Assembly (NCBI GenBank): GCA_003281045.1
Contig: QCDD01000003.1
Span: forward strand, 1 to 64,000
DNA: 64,000 nucleotides
Reading direction: 5' to 3'
Source: Pelagibacteraceae bacterium AG-349-L23
Lineage (GTDB): Bacteria; Pseudomonadota; Alphaproteobacteria; Pelagibacterales; Pelagibacteraceae
In this document: positions 7,301 through 14,849 of the stretch, in pieces
Position numbering within the stretch: the first letter of the stretch is position 1
Layout of the letters: the number at the start of each line of letters is the position of its first letter
Notes under the pieces: model-generated
Told to the model about the DNA's origin: nothing
Database searches by the model: none
What the model saw: the letters and a program-made list of their open reading frames with translations, nothing else
Translations under genes and position numbers: made by a program

Positions 7301-9180
7301 TCCTCATCATCAATACATTCTTGTGCAGTTGTTCCAGCTGCCAGTGTACTAGTGCCTATTCTTGAAAGTTCATGAAATCTATTTAAACTTGTACCATTAA
7401 TTCCACCTCCATAAGCCACATAAAGAGATTTTACCCCTTGTTCTCTTAATCGTGCCATTCTTTCAGCAGCGTAGCCATTTTGATTATCACCGAGCAGCCC
7501 AGTGTTCCTCATGGCCCCATCTCCAATTACAATTACATAATTAATCTGACAATCAGCATCAGGTTTTAAGATTTTTCCTCCAGCATTTTGGTCATTAAAA
7601 TAATCTTCAGCAATTTGAGAAAAAGCATTTGCATCCGTACCCCAGGCCATTCCTAAAGGAGCCATTACATCCATAATTTGATCAGATCCCCTTGGGCTTA
7701 CGGCTACATTTAAACACGAGTCTCGATTACATTGTATACTTGTCCCCTCTGGATGATCTCCATTCCAGCCTTGATAGTAAGTACAATCATTAGTTCTATG
7801 ACAATGACGCCCTCCCATAGCGGCAGTTCTTGAACGACCATGTTCACCAGCGTTCCAATGACCAAAGCCAAAATAAGCGCCCGTTGTCAATGTAGTGTCG
7901 TTAACAATTGCGTTAATTGCAGATTTTACTCCATCCCATCTTCTAATTCTTGGTCCCCCCATTTGTTGAACCCAAGTTGTATTTCGAGCAACAGCGGTGA
8001 ATTTATCTTCATGAAATTCATCTATGTAACCCCTAGCGGTTCCTGTTAACAACAGGTATCTATCATCAGCTGCATTATAACCTATGCCAAGAGCATGTGG
8101 TTGATTAAAACCCACATTTTCAGCATCGAAAGCATTTGCGGTTCCCTCATTAGACAGATTTGTTCTTGAACCTGAACCTACTGAGGTGATGATTGTACAA
8201 GAATTGGTCGTAGAGTTTGATATTTGAATTTTTTGTATTGCGTGAGAAAAAACAGAAGTAGTATAAACTATACTACTATCTGACGGTGAAACTTCCACAC
8301 CAAAAGGAATTGCTAATTCAGAAGTTAAATTTGGGGCATTTGATGCAGTACATTGTCTTTGTCGAGTTCCTAGAGTAAATGCATCACCGCTTTGAGTAAG
8401 AGCATATCCTTCAAGATTATTTTCTAATCTATTAGAAAAATAAACCATGGTACCCTCGTTATTAACACTGAGTCTTCCTGCCCATCGTACAACACCTCTT
8501 GTATCGGTTATATTTTGTTCATTACATACAAAAGTTTCAAGATTACATGACATAAAGAAACCAAAAGCTCTTCGACCACCGCCTGCTGCAAATAAGTAAG
8601 GAACACCTCCAATCTCCTTTATGTCAAAGCCGTTATAATTCATGCCACCAGGTGCTCTTAAGGCAATTAAACATCTTCTACCATCTTCTGAAAAGCCAAA
8701 TATATAACCTCTGGTATTTCTCTCCTGACTATGAAAAAAAATTACGCTCTCATCAAAGCTGACAGAGTCTAGGTCTTCTACAAACTCTACATGAGCGGCT
8801 TTTCTCTGTCTTTGAAGACGACGCCCGGTATGGTTGCCCATATCATTGAATTGTGTACATCCTACTCTTGGGATTGCCCTGATAGGTCTAAATGAATTAT
8901 CTCTTCTCCCATTAGCAGTGTACCTTATAATTGCACCTGCAGTTCGTCGTGAATATTGTGAAAATAAAATTCTATTTTCTGAGTCGTAAGCAACCCCTGC
9001 AACTGGGCCAATACCATCGCCTCCAATCCACTTTCCCATGCTGGCAGAACTATCAACTAAAAATAATATATTAGCAGCAACATCACCACCACCTGCACCA
9101 GGTGGTACAGGTTTTGCATTCACATTGCTACTAAATGATAACAAAAATAACAAAGATAAAATTTTTAAATGTTTCATCAT
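4330..9180 (-). CDS. pilY1: PilY1/PilC-like type IV pilus tip protein, giant, with vWA and beta-propeller
   Basis: A 1616-aa secreted protein with a signal peptide (LSLLFLLSFSSNVNA). A von Willebrand A domain begins at about residue 37 with the MIDAS motif DSSAS (43-47). It resumes only at about residue 413 (WDGVKSAINAIV, then NYVIVIGDGAM), so about 360 residues resembling a beta-propeller seem inserted. An EF-hand-like calcium loop DYDGDCVVS lies near residue 815. The conserved C-terminal PilY1 propeller starts near residue 900 (EEIWGFIPPF, DGSPVIHDAFI, GRGGAGFSLLDVTDP). PilY1 caps the pilus, promotes fibre assembly with minor pilins and mediates adhesion or mechanosensing. It is 4 nt downstream of a small secreted-protein gene and follows the minor pilin operon. 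Confidence 0.9.
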   Translation of the reverse strand: MMKHLKILSLLFLLSFSSNVNAKPVPPGAGGGDVAANILFLVDSSASMGKWIGGDGIGPVAGVAYDSENRILFSQYSRRTAGAIIRYTANGRRDNSFRPIRAIPRVGCTQFNDMGNHTGRRLQRQRKAAHVEFVEDLDSVSFDESVIFFHSQERNTRGYIFGFSEDGRRCLIALRAPGGMNYNGFDIKEIGGVPYLFAAGGGRRAFGFFMSCNLETFVCNEQNITDTRGVVRWAGRLSVNNEGTMVYFSNRLENNLEGYALTQSGDAFTLGTRQRQCTASNAPNLTSELAIPFGVEVSPSDSSIVYTTSVFSHAIQKIQISNSTTNSCTIITSVGSGSRTNLSNEGTANAFDAENVGFNQPHALGIGYNAADDRYLLLTGTARGYIDEFHEDKFTAVARNTTWVQQMGGPRIRRWDGVKSAINAIVNDTTLTTGAYFGFGHWNAGEHGRSRTAAMGGRHCHRTNDCTYYQGWNGDHPEGTSIQCNRDSCLNVAVSPRGSDQIMDVMAPLGMAWGTDANAFSQIAEDYFNDQNAGGKILKPDADCQINYVIVIGDGAMRNTGLLGDNQNGYAAERMARLREQGVKSLYVAYGGGINGTSLNRFHELSRIGTSTLAAGTTAQECIDDEDCERAIVARTPERLKTVLTAKIRQIIADKLAFTAPSITATIEEGGSLYQAQFGYEQFGEWQGRILRKKLISPAECPDTNEDCVEHNTLPGNPHKNWDSSLMIRLQSTPGGADDNRNIWTAMPGAPYLGNWDNFTQDQSTAITNLFNLLGYEVDDYHTSTSNCSDVGSDATEGDEIIGLINFMKGNDYFDYDGDCVVSEVRDHVMGDVYHSQLVEVGPPDMNIDFKSFNEEAYHRSTRGYARFKVEQAKRQNVIYAGANSGILHAIAAKEGSGYLGGEEIWGFIPPFVAAKIPQIINPEYDKSSGGGTNPIFGVDGSPVIHDAFIRGYNFRGELEGSRSWRTLLFVPYGRGGAGFSLLDVTDPIPSGNRGPIHMVSVFNDKINNRVLVADVLGRISAIEYNSTSSNLMNSAEGEVATDNYNDAREKTELPASDPDYDANALTDIAPCSTATDFRTNGTASCYKGRTFYFPDLVLDYPTGAEIPQTVLGAVKLNNGVPEPISISSAQMSDDGSGGAVLKIEFKNEQVFNANPSDEEPTLSDDISVRACIGGSGIDPAYDYSRLGETWSTPKIVRMPSSSGSSNIGTDRYVAIMGAGMSKGDACAGSALFVIDLEGHMDGMPGRIYGSEINGGPINIVDTTPNGILSGDVLVETNNGSNIPNAIPAAPVIITPDTAPGVPWRGALVYVNDLEGKITKINLTNNTKGLNDDGRLVSGITELYDQTTLFRLNATRENSRYSFFSMEAGLGVTDKSFWLFGSTGNFIDLGGKDSELDNILYGVQDKHFPYWKHLNGVKVPKIVMNPGLEPMEINPDFLQLAHEGADKASNVGNAFNCINVSGDQSGDNCPIPETADAWVIHLEKNQNNAFLSPRTFRKASAPPTLFKGIVYYPIYQPPPGSAPCAQGHSFICAADDECGTNSSSRLKLTTPGDINNPGLNACAYVSEGVLSELVVFGDKLFANVAGPSEDESTLFSVFSVPGEILSNKGGWRDSGF

Positions 9181-9183
9181 TTT

Positions 9184-9699
9184 CTATCCCATGACCTCAA
9201 TTACTTCTTCACCTGTAGTATAATCCATCATTTGTGGATTAGTAATTTCAAGAATTTCAAAAATTTCATCTCTAATATTTATTTTGCTATACATTATTAC
9301 CAGATTACCTAAGCTTAAATCTTTGTAACCCACCCAATTTTCTTTCTCAGCTTCACTGCCAGGATCACTAATATTATTTTTCACAAAGTTATAGATTTCA
9401 TTTTTTATTTCACTATCTGTTGAAATTAAATTTATTCCCGCAACTTTAGAGTCGTAGATTATCACTTCTAAATCAGTATTTTCTAAATTTGAGTTTTCAC
9501 AATAATCTGCTGCATAGGCCTGGTATTTTGCAGAATGACCTTTTTCAAAAAGCTCAGATTTATATAGCATCAAAAATTCAAACGTATTTTGCGCATCTCG
9601 CACGGGTGTGCCTATATCAACTGACAATAAAGGGCAAGCAAAAGAAGAGCTTGAAAAAAATATCAAAAATAAAATTTTTAAAAAAAAATTTTTCACCAT
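9184..9699 (-). CDS. Secreted/periplasmic protein of unknown function in the pilus locus
   Basis: The product is 171 aa with a clear Sec signal peptide (FFLKILFLIFFSSSSFA, then CPLLS), so cleavage near residue 21 leaves Cys as a possible first residue. That could mark a lipoprotein, although the site SSFAC is a weak lipobox. The mature part is mixed alpha/beta with two early cysteines (CPLLS, DYCENSN), which could form a disulfide. I do not recognise the family. Its stop is 4 nt before the pilY1 start and it follows the minor pilins, so it is probably a periplasmic partner or chaperone of PilY1 or a pilus accessory. This is inference from position only. Confidence 0.7.
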   Translation of the reverse strand: MVKNFFLKILFLIFFSSSSFACPLLSVDIGTPVRDAQNTFEFLMLYKSELFEKGHSAKYQAYAADYCENSNLENTDLEVIIYDSKVAGINLISTDSEIKNEIYNFVKNNISDPGSEAEKENWVGYKDLSLGNLVIMYSKINIRDEIFEILEITNPQMMDYTTGEEVIEVMG

Positions 9700-9702
9700 A
9701 AA

Positions 9703-9731
9703 ATTATAAATTTATATAAATATTTTTTCAA
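9703..9731 (-). promoter_or_regulatory. Sigma70-like promoter upstream of the secreted protein-pilY1 pair
   Basis: On the minus strand TTGAAA (9726-9731), a 17-bp spacer and TATAAT (9703-9708) form a near-consensus housekeeping promoter. The -10 ends only 3 bp before the annotated ATG, so the transcript would be leaderless or the true start would lie slightly downstream. AT-rich context makes chance matches likely. Confidence 0.4.
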
Positions 9732-9768
9732 CATTCTTACATGCTCATTTTAAGCTTTTAACTCATTA

Positions 9769-10467
9769 TTAATGGGATAGAACTATAAGTGTTTCAAGAG
9801 GAACAATTATTTCTGGATTGTTTGGGTCATTTATGTCACCCATCATGCCGCATCCATAAATTTTATAGGCTGTGCCTTTTCTTTGGGCCGTGCCTGATCC
9901 TTTTTTCAAACTTACACCAGTGCCTTTATATTCAGAGGTGCCAGAGCTAACTGAGAAAAATTCATAATAATATCTTCTAATACTTTCTTGTTCTCGATCG
10001 AGAGCATCTTGATCATCAATTGAGGAGTTAATTGCTAATCCGGCATTACCATCATTGAAAATCGGGAATAATAAATCTAAAAAACTTTGTTCTCTTACAT
10101 GTTCAACTGCTCTAAAACTATCATCATTTCTACTCAGGTTTCTAAAACTTCTGTAGCAAGGGGTCGATTGATCTAAAAGATTATCTTCAGTTAGTAGCTG
10201 GTTTTGTGGAAATATTCTTCCATCATAATCTCTATTTCCAGTGCCAACATTAATCGGACCCAGCATTTTATTGATTAAACTTTTTTGGGCTTGCAGTAAA
10301 GCAGTTTCAGCGACATAAAAAGTTTGCTGGTACTCATCACTACTATTATTACTTTGATGATCGGATGAAGCTATCACAATTAAAGCACCGCCCATTAAAG
10401 ACATGGCTAATAACAAAACTAAAGACAATACTAACGCGAACCCCTTTTGTTTATCATTTTTCATCAA
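9769..10467 (-). CDS. pilX: PilX-type minor pilin assembly protein
   Basis: The 232-aa product starts with a short basic leader and the prepilin-like site KG/FALVLSLVLLLAMSLMGGALIVIASSD, followed by a polar domain with FYVAETALLQAQ, a motif typical of PilX/GspK N-termini. Glu at position +5 is absent (Leu there), as is common in PilX-type tip pilins, which occupy the end of the pseudopilus where no neighbour needs the salt bridge. Its start overlaps the end of the pilW-like gene by 4 nt, so the two are likely translationally coupled. It should prime pilus assembly with PilV, PilW, FimT and PilY1. Confidence 0.85.
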   Translation of the reverse strand: MMKNDKQKGFALVLSLVLLLAMSLMGGALIVIASSDHQSNNSSDEYQQTFYVAETALLQAQKSLINKMLGPINVGTGNRDYDGRIFPQNQLLTEDNLLDQSTPCYRSFRNLSRNDDSFRAVEHVREQSFLDLLFPIFNDGNAGLAINSSIDDQDALDREQESIRRYYYEFFSVSSGTSEYKGTGVSLKKGSGTAQRKGTAYKIYGCGMMGDINDPNNPEIIVPLETLIVLSH

Positions 10468-11648
10468 AAAGTTTCTCCAATATTTCTCGTATGAACTGTT
10501 ACAATAACTGAGTCTCTTAGCTTTTTATCTTTTCCATCGGCAATTAAACTATTTCTATCCGTACCACCTAATCCTAAAATTGTTCTAGGTTTATCTGTTG
10601 TGGCTGCGTCTCTATAAAAATCTTCTTTTGATACCCAGGTCAATCGTATATCCACGCCTCGAATATCTTGGAGCCTATCTCTAATTCCTACATGTTCTGG
10701 AGCTGGAAATCTGCCAGAAGAATCTTGTATTACCTTTCCATCTTTATCAAAAGGTATGAACTCCATATCGTCGATATAATTTCTTACCATCACTCCTGGG
10801 GTACATTCATTACAATTAGTAAGCCACAATCCTCTAGTAATCGAATTTACATCTGTGGAGTCATCACCAACTCCACTCCCAACTATACCACCGGCATTGG
10901 GATCTCTACCAAGACCAAATTGATTTTCTAAATTGAACAAATTTCCTGCTCCGAGAGGATCATTTCCACCATCATTTTGTTCAGGAGGTGGAGTTGCTTG
11001 TTCGAATAGGTCACATCCATTTCTTGGCTGAGAATAATGTTCTACTCTTTTATAAGCGGCAAAACCACCTGAGCCGTTTGGTAAAGCATAATAAGTTATT
11101 CTATATTTTTTATAAGGTTGTTCTCCATCACGGAAGTCATTTTGATTAAAATCTTCATATACAATTTGAATTTGATCACAGCAATTACTTCCTGTATCTA
11201 CCGTAGATCCAGTCACGTTAGTATTGTTGGTTGATAGTGAAGTAGTTGTGTCTGAGACAATTCCAAAACCTAAAGTATTTTTTCTAATTACTAATGCATT
11301 ATGGCTTTCGAGTGGGTTGTCAAATCCATTATCAAAATATAAGTAACTATTTTTTGGTAAAGCAATCCCCGAGCCATTATAACATTCTTGTGTTCTAGAT
11401 GCATATTGAGCTATTTCATGTGATCCAGCATAATATTTAAATCCTGCCATACGAACATCTCTCATTAACATTGTAACTATATCTCTGCTTGCTCTACTAA
11501 TTTTGGCTTTGTCACTTACTTGTGAGTATGATTGATTGACAACCGAATATGATGTGTAAACTGCAGCCATCATGATTGTAGTAATAACGATTCCAATCAT
11601 GATTTCGATTAAAGTTAATCCAGCTATATAATTTATACGATATTTCAT
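10464..11648 (-). CDS. pilW: PilW-type minor pilin
   Basis: A 394-aa minor pilin. The type III prepilin leader MKYRINYIAG is followed by LTLIEIMIGIVITTIMMAAVYTSYSVV, a classic N-methylated helix with Glu5. The segment SRDIVTMLMRDVRMAGFKYY is the conserved PilW region. The rest is a large Gly/Asn/Asp-rich globular head with several Cys pairs. PilD would cleave after Gly10. The gene overlaps its neighbours by 4 nt on both sides inside a fimT-pilV-pilW-pilX operon. PilW-type proteins form the tip initiation complex that carries PilY1. The head domain is longer than in many relatives. Confidence 0.88.
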   Translation of the reverse strand: MKYRINYIAGLTLIEIMIGIVITTIMMAAVYTSYSVVNQSYSQVSDKAKISRASRDIVTMLMRDVRMAGFKYYAGSHEIAQYASRTQECYNGSGIALPKNSYLYFDNGFDNPLESHNALVIRKNTLGFGIVSDTTTSLSTNNTNVTGSTVDTGSNCCDQIQIVYEDFNQNDFRDGEQPYKKYRITYYALPNGSGGFAAYKRVEHYSQPRNGCDLFEQATPPPEQNDGGNDPLGAGNLFNLENQFGLGRDPNAGGIVGSGVGDDSTDVNSITRGLWLTNCNECTPGVMVRNYIDDMEFIPFDKDGKVIQDSSGRFPAPEHVGIRDRLQDIRGVDIRLTWVSKEDFYRDAATTDKPRTILGLGGTDRNSLIADGKDKKLRDSVIVTVHTRNIGETF

Positions 11649-12274
11649 TGCTTTAACTCAAAATCACTTTGAAAATATAAAAATTTTCTTTTTTTTCCGT
11701 TATTCAAATTAAATTGTACTCTACCGATATACATGACCTCATCCATGACGTAAGGTTGATCTACACTACCATTATTATCAATATCAGTTTGTTGTGCATT
11801 GACTAATCCATCTACCTGACTCCATCTACTAATTACTTTAAAAACTCTGAAATTTCTTGTTTCATTACGGCCAGCACAATTTAAATAATCTTTATTATTT
11901 AGTAGGGCCTGCCACTTATTTGTTTTTATTTGAAAACTATTGTTAGCATTATTTGCATCTGAATAAATTTCACCATTATTATTGGTTCCTCCAGTATTGC
12001 TTTGACAAAAATCAGAATTGAATTCATTTTGAGATACTAAATTTGAAAAATTATCATTAGCAGAGGTATTATTTTCTGCTGAACCAATGACATCCTCTAC
12101 AATTACATTTGTTAAATAGTTTGCTTTGGTTCTTTCACCTGAAACAAAAATAGACTGAATTGAATAATTTGTCATTTGCAATATAGCAACGAAACCGATA
12201 CCAACGATTGCAGTTGATATCAAAGCCTCTAAAAGTGATAATCCAGATATTTTCTTATTTTTTTTTTTAATCAT
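11645..12274 (-). CDS. pilV: PilV-type minor pilin
   Basis: I place the start at the ATG at 12272-12274 (MIKKKNKKISG), because this gives a proper prepilin leader ending in Gly followed by LSLLEALISTAIVGIGFVAILQM with Glu5. The ORF track extends 31 codons further upstream into the preceding gene. The product is about 209 aa, with a soluble head rich in Asn, consistent with the PilV (GspI-like) class. Its start overlaps the end of the FimT-type gene by 8 nt and its end overlaps pilW by 4 nt, which indicates a tight operon. It is expected to join the pilus tip complex. Confidence 0.85.
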   Translation of the reverse strand: MIKKKNKKISGLSLLEALISTAIVGIGFVAILQMTNYSIQSIFVSGERTKANYLTNVIVEDVIGSAENNTSANDNFSNLVSQNEFNSDFCQSNTGGTNNNGEIYSDANNANNSFQIKTNKWQALLNNKDYLNCAGRNETRNFRVFKVISRWSQVDGLVNAQQTDIDNNGSVDQPYVMDEVMYIGRVQFNLNNGKKRKFLYFQSDFELKQ

Positions 12275-13073
12275 ATTTATATTTTGGTGCACCATTATCA
12301 CATTGCCATATCTTGTCGCCAGAGCCATCCCTATCAAATTCATTGACATACCTACTCGTGACAACATTTCCGAATCTATTCCAATGAACTCTGCTCAATG
12401 CTACCTCATCGTCAAGTCTTGTAGGAGCATCTGGACAAAGATCTCCTTCAACTGCTGCAGGAAAACCTATTCCACAAATTGGTGTTATATTAGATCGCCT
12501 ACAAATATTTATAAAATTATAAGGAACACCTGTAGTAGGATCAAAAGCAAGAGCGTCGGATCCCTCATAAAATTTTCCGTTTTTTGCAAAACAAACTGCC
12601 GCTGCTCTTTCCCCAAAAAAATTTGTAGTCACATCCTTTAGTTCAATTGTATAAACAGCATTTTTTATTTCATTGCTTGTACTTAGATTGTCAGTATCCC
12701 AGTAATTATCATCACTACTAGAATTTCCTGCAGCCGTATCACATCTTTCACTGGGCGCAGTATTCCAGGCATCAGCGCCATCATTCATTTTAGTTACTAA
12801 ACTTGCCATAGTCATTCCACGTGATTCTATTATTAAAGTGTCCGCTGTATTTGAAAAAAGTACTTGCACATACGCAAAGGTGCCTCTCTCTGTTTGAACT
12901 ATAGCGTTTCTTACTAATGCCGCAACCTCTTTAACTGCAGCTCTGATTTTTCTTTCTTTATTCCATGAGGAAAAGTTTGGATAAGAAATAGCAGATATAA
13001 ATCCAACAATTGCAATGACCACAATTAATTCTAAGAGATTAAATCCTTTATTGTTCTTTACCTGCCCCAGCAT
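12267..13073 (-). CDS. fimT: FimT/GspH-type minor pilin
   Basis: A 268-aa pilin-like protein with leader MLGQVKNNKG, then FNLLELIVVIAIVGFISAISYPNF, a canonical class III N-terminal helix with Glu5, and the GspH/FimT-like motif KIRAAVKEVAALVRNAIVQTERG. PilD would cleave after Gly10. The head contains several cysteines that could form disulfides. In some bacteria FimT binds DNA during transformation; whether this one does cannot be read here. The start overlaps the 3' end of pilT by 26 nt. A PilE/FimU-type role is an alternative, but the order (fimT, pilV, pilW, pilX, pilY1) supports a minor pilin. Confidence 0.83.
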   Translation of the reverse strand: MLGQVKNNKGFNLLELIVVIAIVGFISAISYPNFSSWNKERKIRAAVKEVAALVRNAIVQTERGTFAYVQVLFSNTADTLIIESRGMTMASLVTKMNDGADAWNTAPSERCDTAAGNSSSDDNYWDTDNLSTSNEIKNAVYTIELKDVTTNFFGERAAAVCFAKNGKFYEGSDALAFDPTTGVPYNFINICRRSNITPICGIGFPAAVEGDLCPDAPTRLDDEVALSRVHWNRFGNVVTSRYVNEFDRDGSGDKIWQCDNGAPKYKYD

Positions 13074-14061
13074 CTATCTTTCCAGCTTTAACTAATTCTT
13101 CTAATGATTTTGCCATTGTAATCATTCCATCTTTTACTGCTGTTTGCATGATGCTTGGGATTTGATGAATTTTCGCTTCTCGGATTAAGTTTTGAATTGG
13201 GGCTGTACACTTCATCACCTCGAAAGCACCACAACGGCCTTGACCATCTTTAGTTTTAAGAAGTCTTTGAGTAACTACCATTTTTAAAGATGTCGAAATT
13301 TGAGCTCTGATCTGTGCCTGTTGCTCAGGCGGGAATACATCGATGATTCTATTAATTGTATTTGGTGCGCCACTAGTATGTAGTGTACCAAACACTAAGT
13401 GACCTGTTTCTGCTGCAGTTAATGCAAGAGAAACTGTTTCTAAATCTCTCATCTCTCCAACCAGAATAACATCAGGATCCTCTCGCAGTGCCGCTTTTAA
13501 AGCACTCGCAAAAGTTTGTGTTTGTTTTCCAACCTCTCGATGAGAAACAATGCTTTTTGCATCCTTGTGAATAAATTCAACTGGATCCTCTACAGTAATA
13601 ATATTTGCAGTCCGGGTCTTATTAATCTCATTCACAATTGCAGCAAGCGTAGTTGATTTTCCTGATCCTGTTGGTCCTGTAACTAACACAAGGCCTTTGT
13701 GCATATCAATGATGTCATAAAGAACTGGTGGTAAATCAAATTGTCCCATTTCTGGTATGACACTTTCAACTCTTCTGAGCACTGCTGCAGGTCCATTGAT
13801 AGTTTTGTAAAAATTTGCCCTAAATCTTAAACCACTAAGCGTAACTGACGAGTCAAGTTCATGAGTGTCGTTAAATCTTTTCATTTCTACTTCATTACAA
13901 TTGGTCGATATTAAATCTTGGAGATCCTGTGCTTTTACCATGACCTCTGGAACTTTGTGAATTTCTCCTGTTTGTCTAAATGCTAATGGCCAACCACTTC
14001 TAATGTGGAAATCTGATATTTTTTTATTATTTTTTGCTAATTCTTCTAATTTTTCAAACAT
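13048..14061 (-). CDS. pilT: Type IV pilus twitching/retraction ATPase PilT
   Basis: A 337-aa hexameric AAA-type secretion ATPase that powers pilus retraction. Visible motifs are DFHIRSGWPLAFR near the N-terminus (PilT PAS-like domain), Walker A GPTGSGKST at about residues 129-137, the Asp box (ITVEDPVEFIH), Walker B DPDVILVGEMRD, and the His box (AETGHLVFGTLHT). The length and the GEMRDLET sequence fit PilT/PilU rather than the longer assembly ATPase PilB, which is not in this window. It is the first gene of the minor pilin operon and overlaps fimT by 26 nt. Whether it is PilT or PilU cannot be settled by eye. Confidence 0.93.
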   Translation of the reverse strand: MFEKLEELAKNNKKISDFHIRSGWPLAFRQTGEIHKVPEVMVKAQDLQDLISTNCNEVEMKRFNDTHELDSSVTLSGLRFRANFYKTINGPAAVLRRVESVIPEMGQFDLPPVLYDIIDMHKGLVLVTGPTGSGKSTTLAAIVNEINKTRTANIITVEDPVEFIHKDAKSIVSHREVGKQTQTFASALKAALREDPDVILVGEMRDLETVSLALTAAETGHLVFGTLHTSGAPNTINRIIDVFPPEQQAQIRAQISTSLKMVVTQRLLKTKDGQGRCGAFEVMKCTAPIQNLIREAKIHQIPSIMQTAVKDGMITMAKSLEELVKAGKIDAGAGKEQ

Positions 14062-14133
14062 GCTAAATTTTATCTATAATTTTTAAAAAAAACAATATTT
14101 AGTTATCCGATAGCGACCAAAATAGGTAATTAT

Positions 14134-14475
14134 CTAGTATATAAAGTAATATAATATCCATACAATTAAGGAATATTCAAAAAAGTTTTTGGAAAAAATT
14201 AATTGTTTATCAGTAAATTTTGACTTTAAAAATTTACTAAGAAACAGAAATCCTAGATGTACAATTACTACGGAAACCACAACACCAATTAAAGTGTATT
14301 GAAGAGAAAAATTTTTATATCCGTAATAAATTGCTACCAAAAAAGTCAACCAAGAAACTTTGGAAATAAATATTTTAAAGATTAAACCAGTTTTTTTACT
14401 AAAAATAGATTGTGTTTTAATTAAAGAATATGACCATGTAAGACCAATTAAAAAACTTATATACTTTAAAATCAT
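14134..14475 (-). CDS. Small integral membrane protein, unknown
   Basis: The 113-aa product has about four predicted hydrophobic segments: ILKYISFLIGLTWSYSLI, IFISKVSWLTFLVAIYYGY, LIGVVVSVVIVHLGFLFL and YSLIVWILYYFIY. I do not recognise a family. The start overlaps the msrB stop by 4 nt, so it is the last gene of the msrB group, and about 70 bp separate it from pilT. Lys-rich loops between the helices fit an inner-membrane protein. No catalytic motif is visible. Confidence 0.65.
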   Translation of the reverse strand: MILKYISFLIGLTWSYSLIKTQSIFSKKTGLIFKIFISKVSWLTFLVAIYYGYKNFSLQYTLIGVVVSVVIVHLGFLFLSKFLKSKFTDKQLIFSKNFFEYSLIVWILYYFIY

Positions 14476-14849
14476 TGGTTTTCTTTTTCATGAAAAACTA
14501 AACAAACACCATTATTACAATACCTTTTGCCTGTAGGTTGAGGGCCATCATCAAAGATGTGACCATGGTGAGCGTTACAATTTTTACAATGATACTCTGT
14601 TCTAGCATAACCGATTAAGTGATCAGTTTTAGTCTCAAACACATCTGGTAAAGATTGATAAAAAGATGGCCAACCCGATCCACTTTCATATTTTGCTTTT
14701 GATTCAAATAGCTTAATGCCACAATTGGCACAATGATAACTCCCCTCTCGTTTTTCATTGTTTAATTTGCTACTGCCAGCACGTTCTGTACCATCCTCAA
14801 ACATTATCAATTTTTGTTCAGCAGTAAGATTCGGGTTCTTTTTTGTCAT
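14472..14849 (-). CDS. msrB: Peptide-methionine (R)-S-oxide reductase MsrB
   Basis: MsrB reduces the R form of methionine sulfoxide in damaged proteins. The 125-aa product shows the zinc pairs CANC (40-43) and CKNC (88-91), the substrate motif SGSGWPSF (57-63) and HHGHIFDDGPQPTGKRYC with catalytic Cys111. The usual RYCxNS continuation is altered to RYCNNGVC, giving a nearby Cys116 that might serve in resolution. No signal peptide is seen, so the enzyme is cytoplasmic. It overlaps the deacetylase-like gene upstream and a membrane protein downstream by 4 nt each, so it is translated as part of an operon. Family assignment is secure. Confidence 0.95.
   Translation of the reverse strand: MTKKNPNLTAEQKLIMFEDGTERAGSSKLNNEKREGSYHCANCGIKLFESKAKYESGSGWPSFYQSLPDVFETKTDHLIGYARTEYHCKNCNAHHGHIFDDGPQPTGKRYCNNGVCLVFHEKENQ

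Noticed and set aside
4358-9223. Plus-strand ORFs within pilY1 (4358-4606, 4818-5024, 5663-5857, 6604-6825, 7840-8049, 9038-9223)
   Set aside because: They are antisense shadows of a long gene with clear domain content and show no motif.
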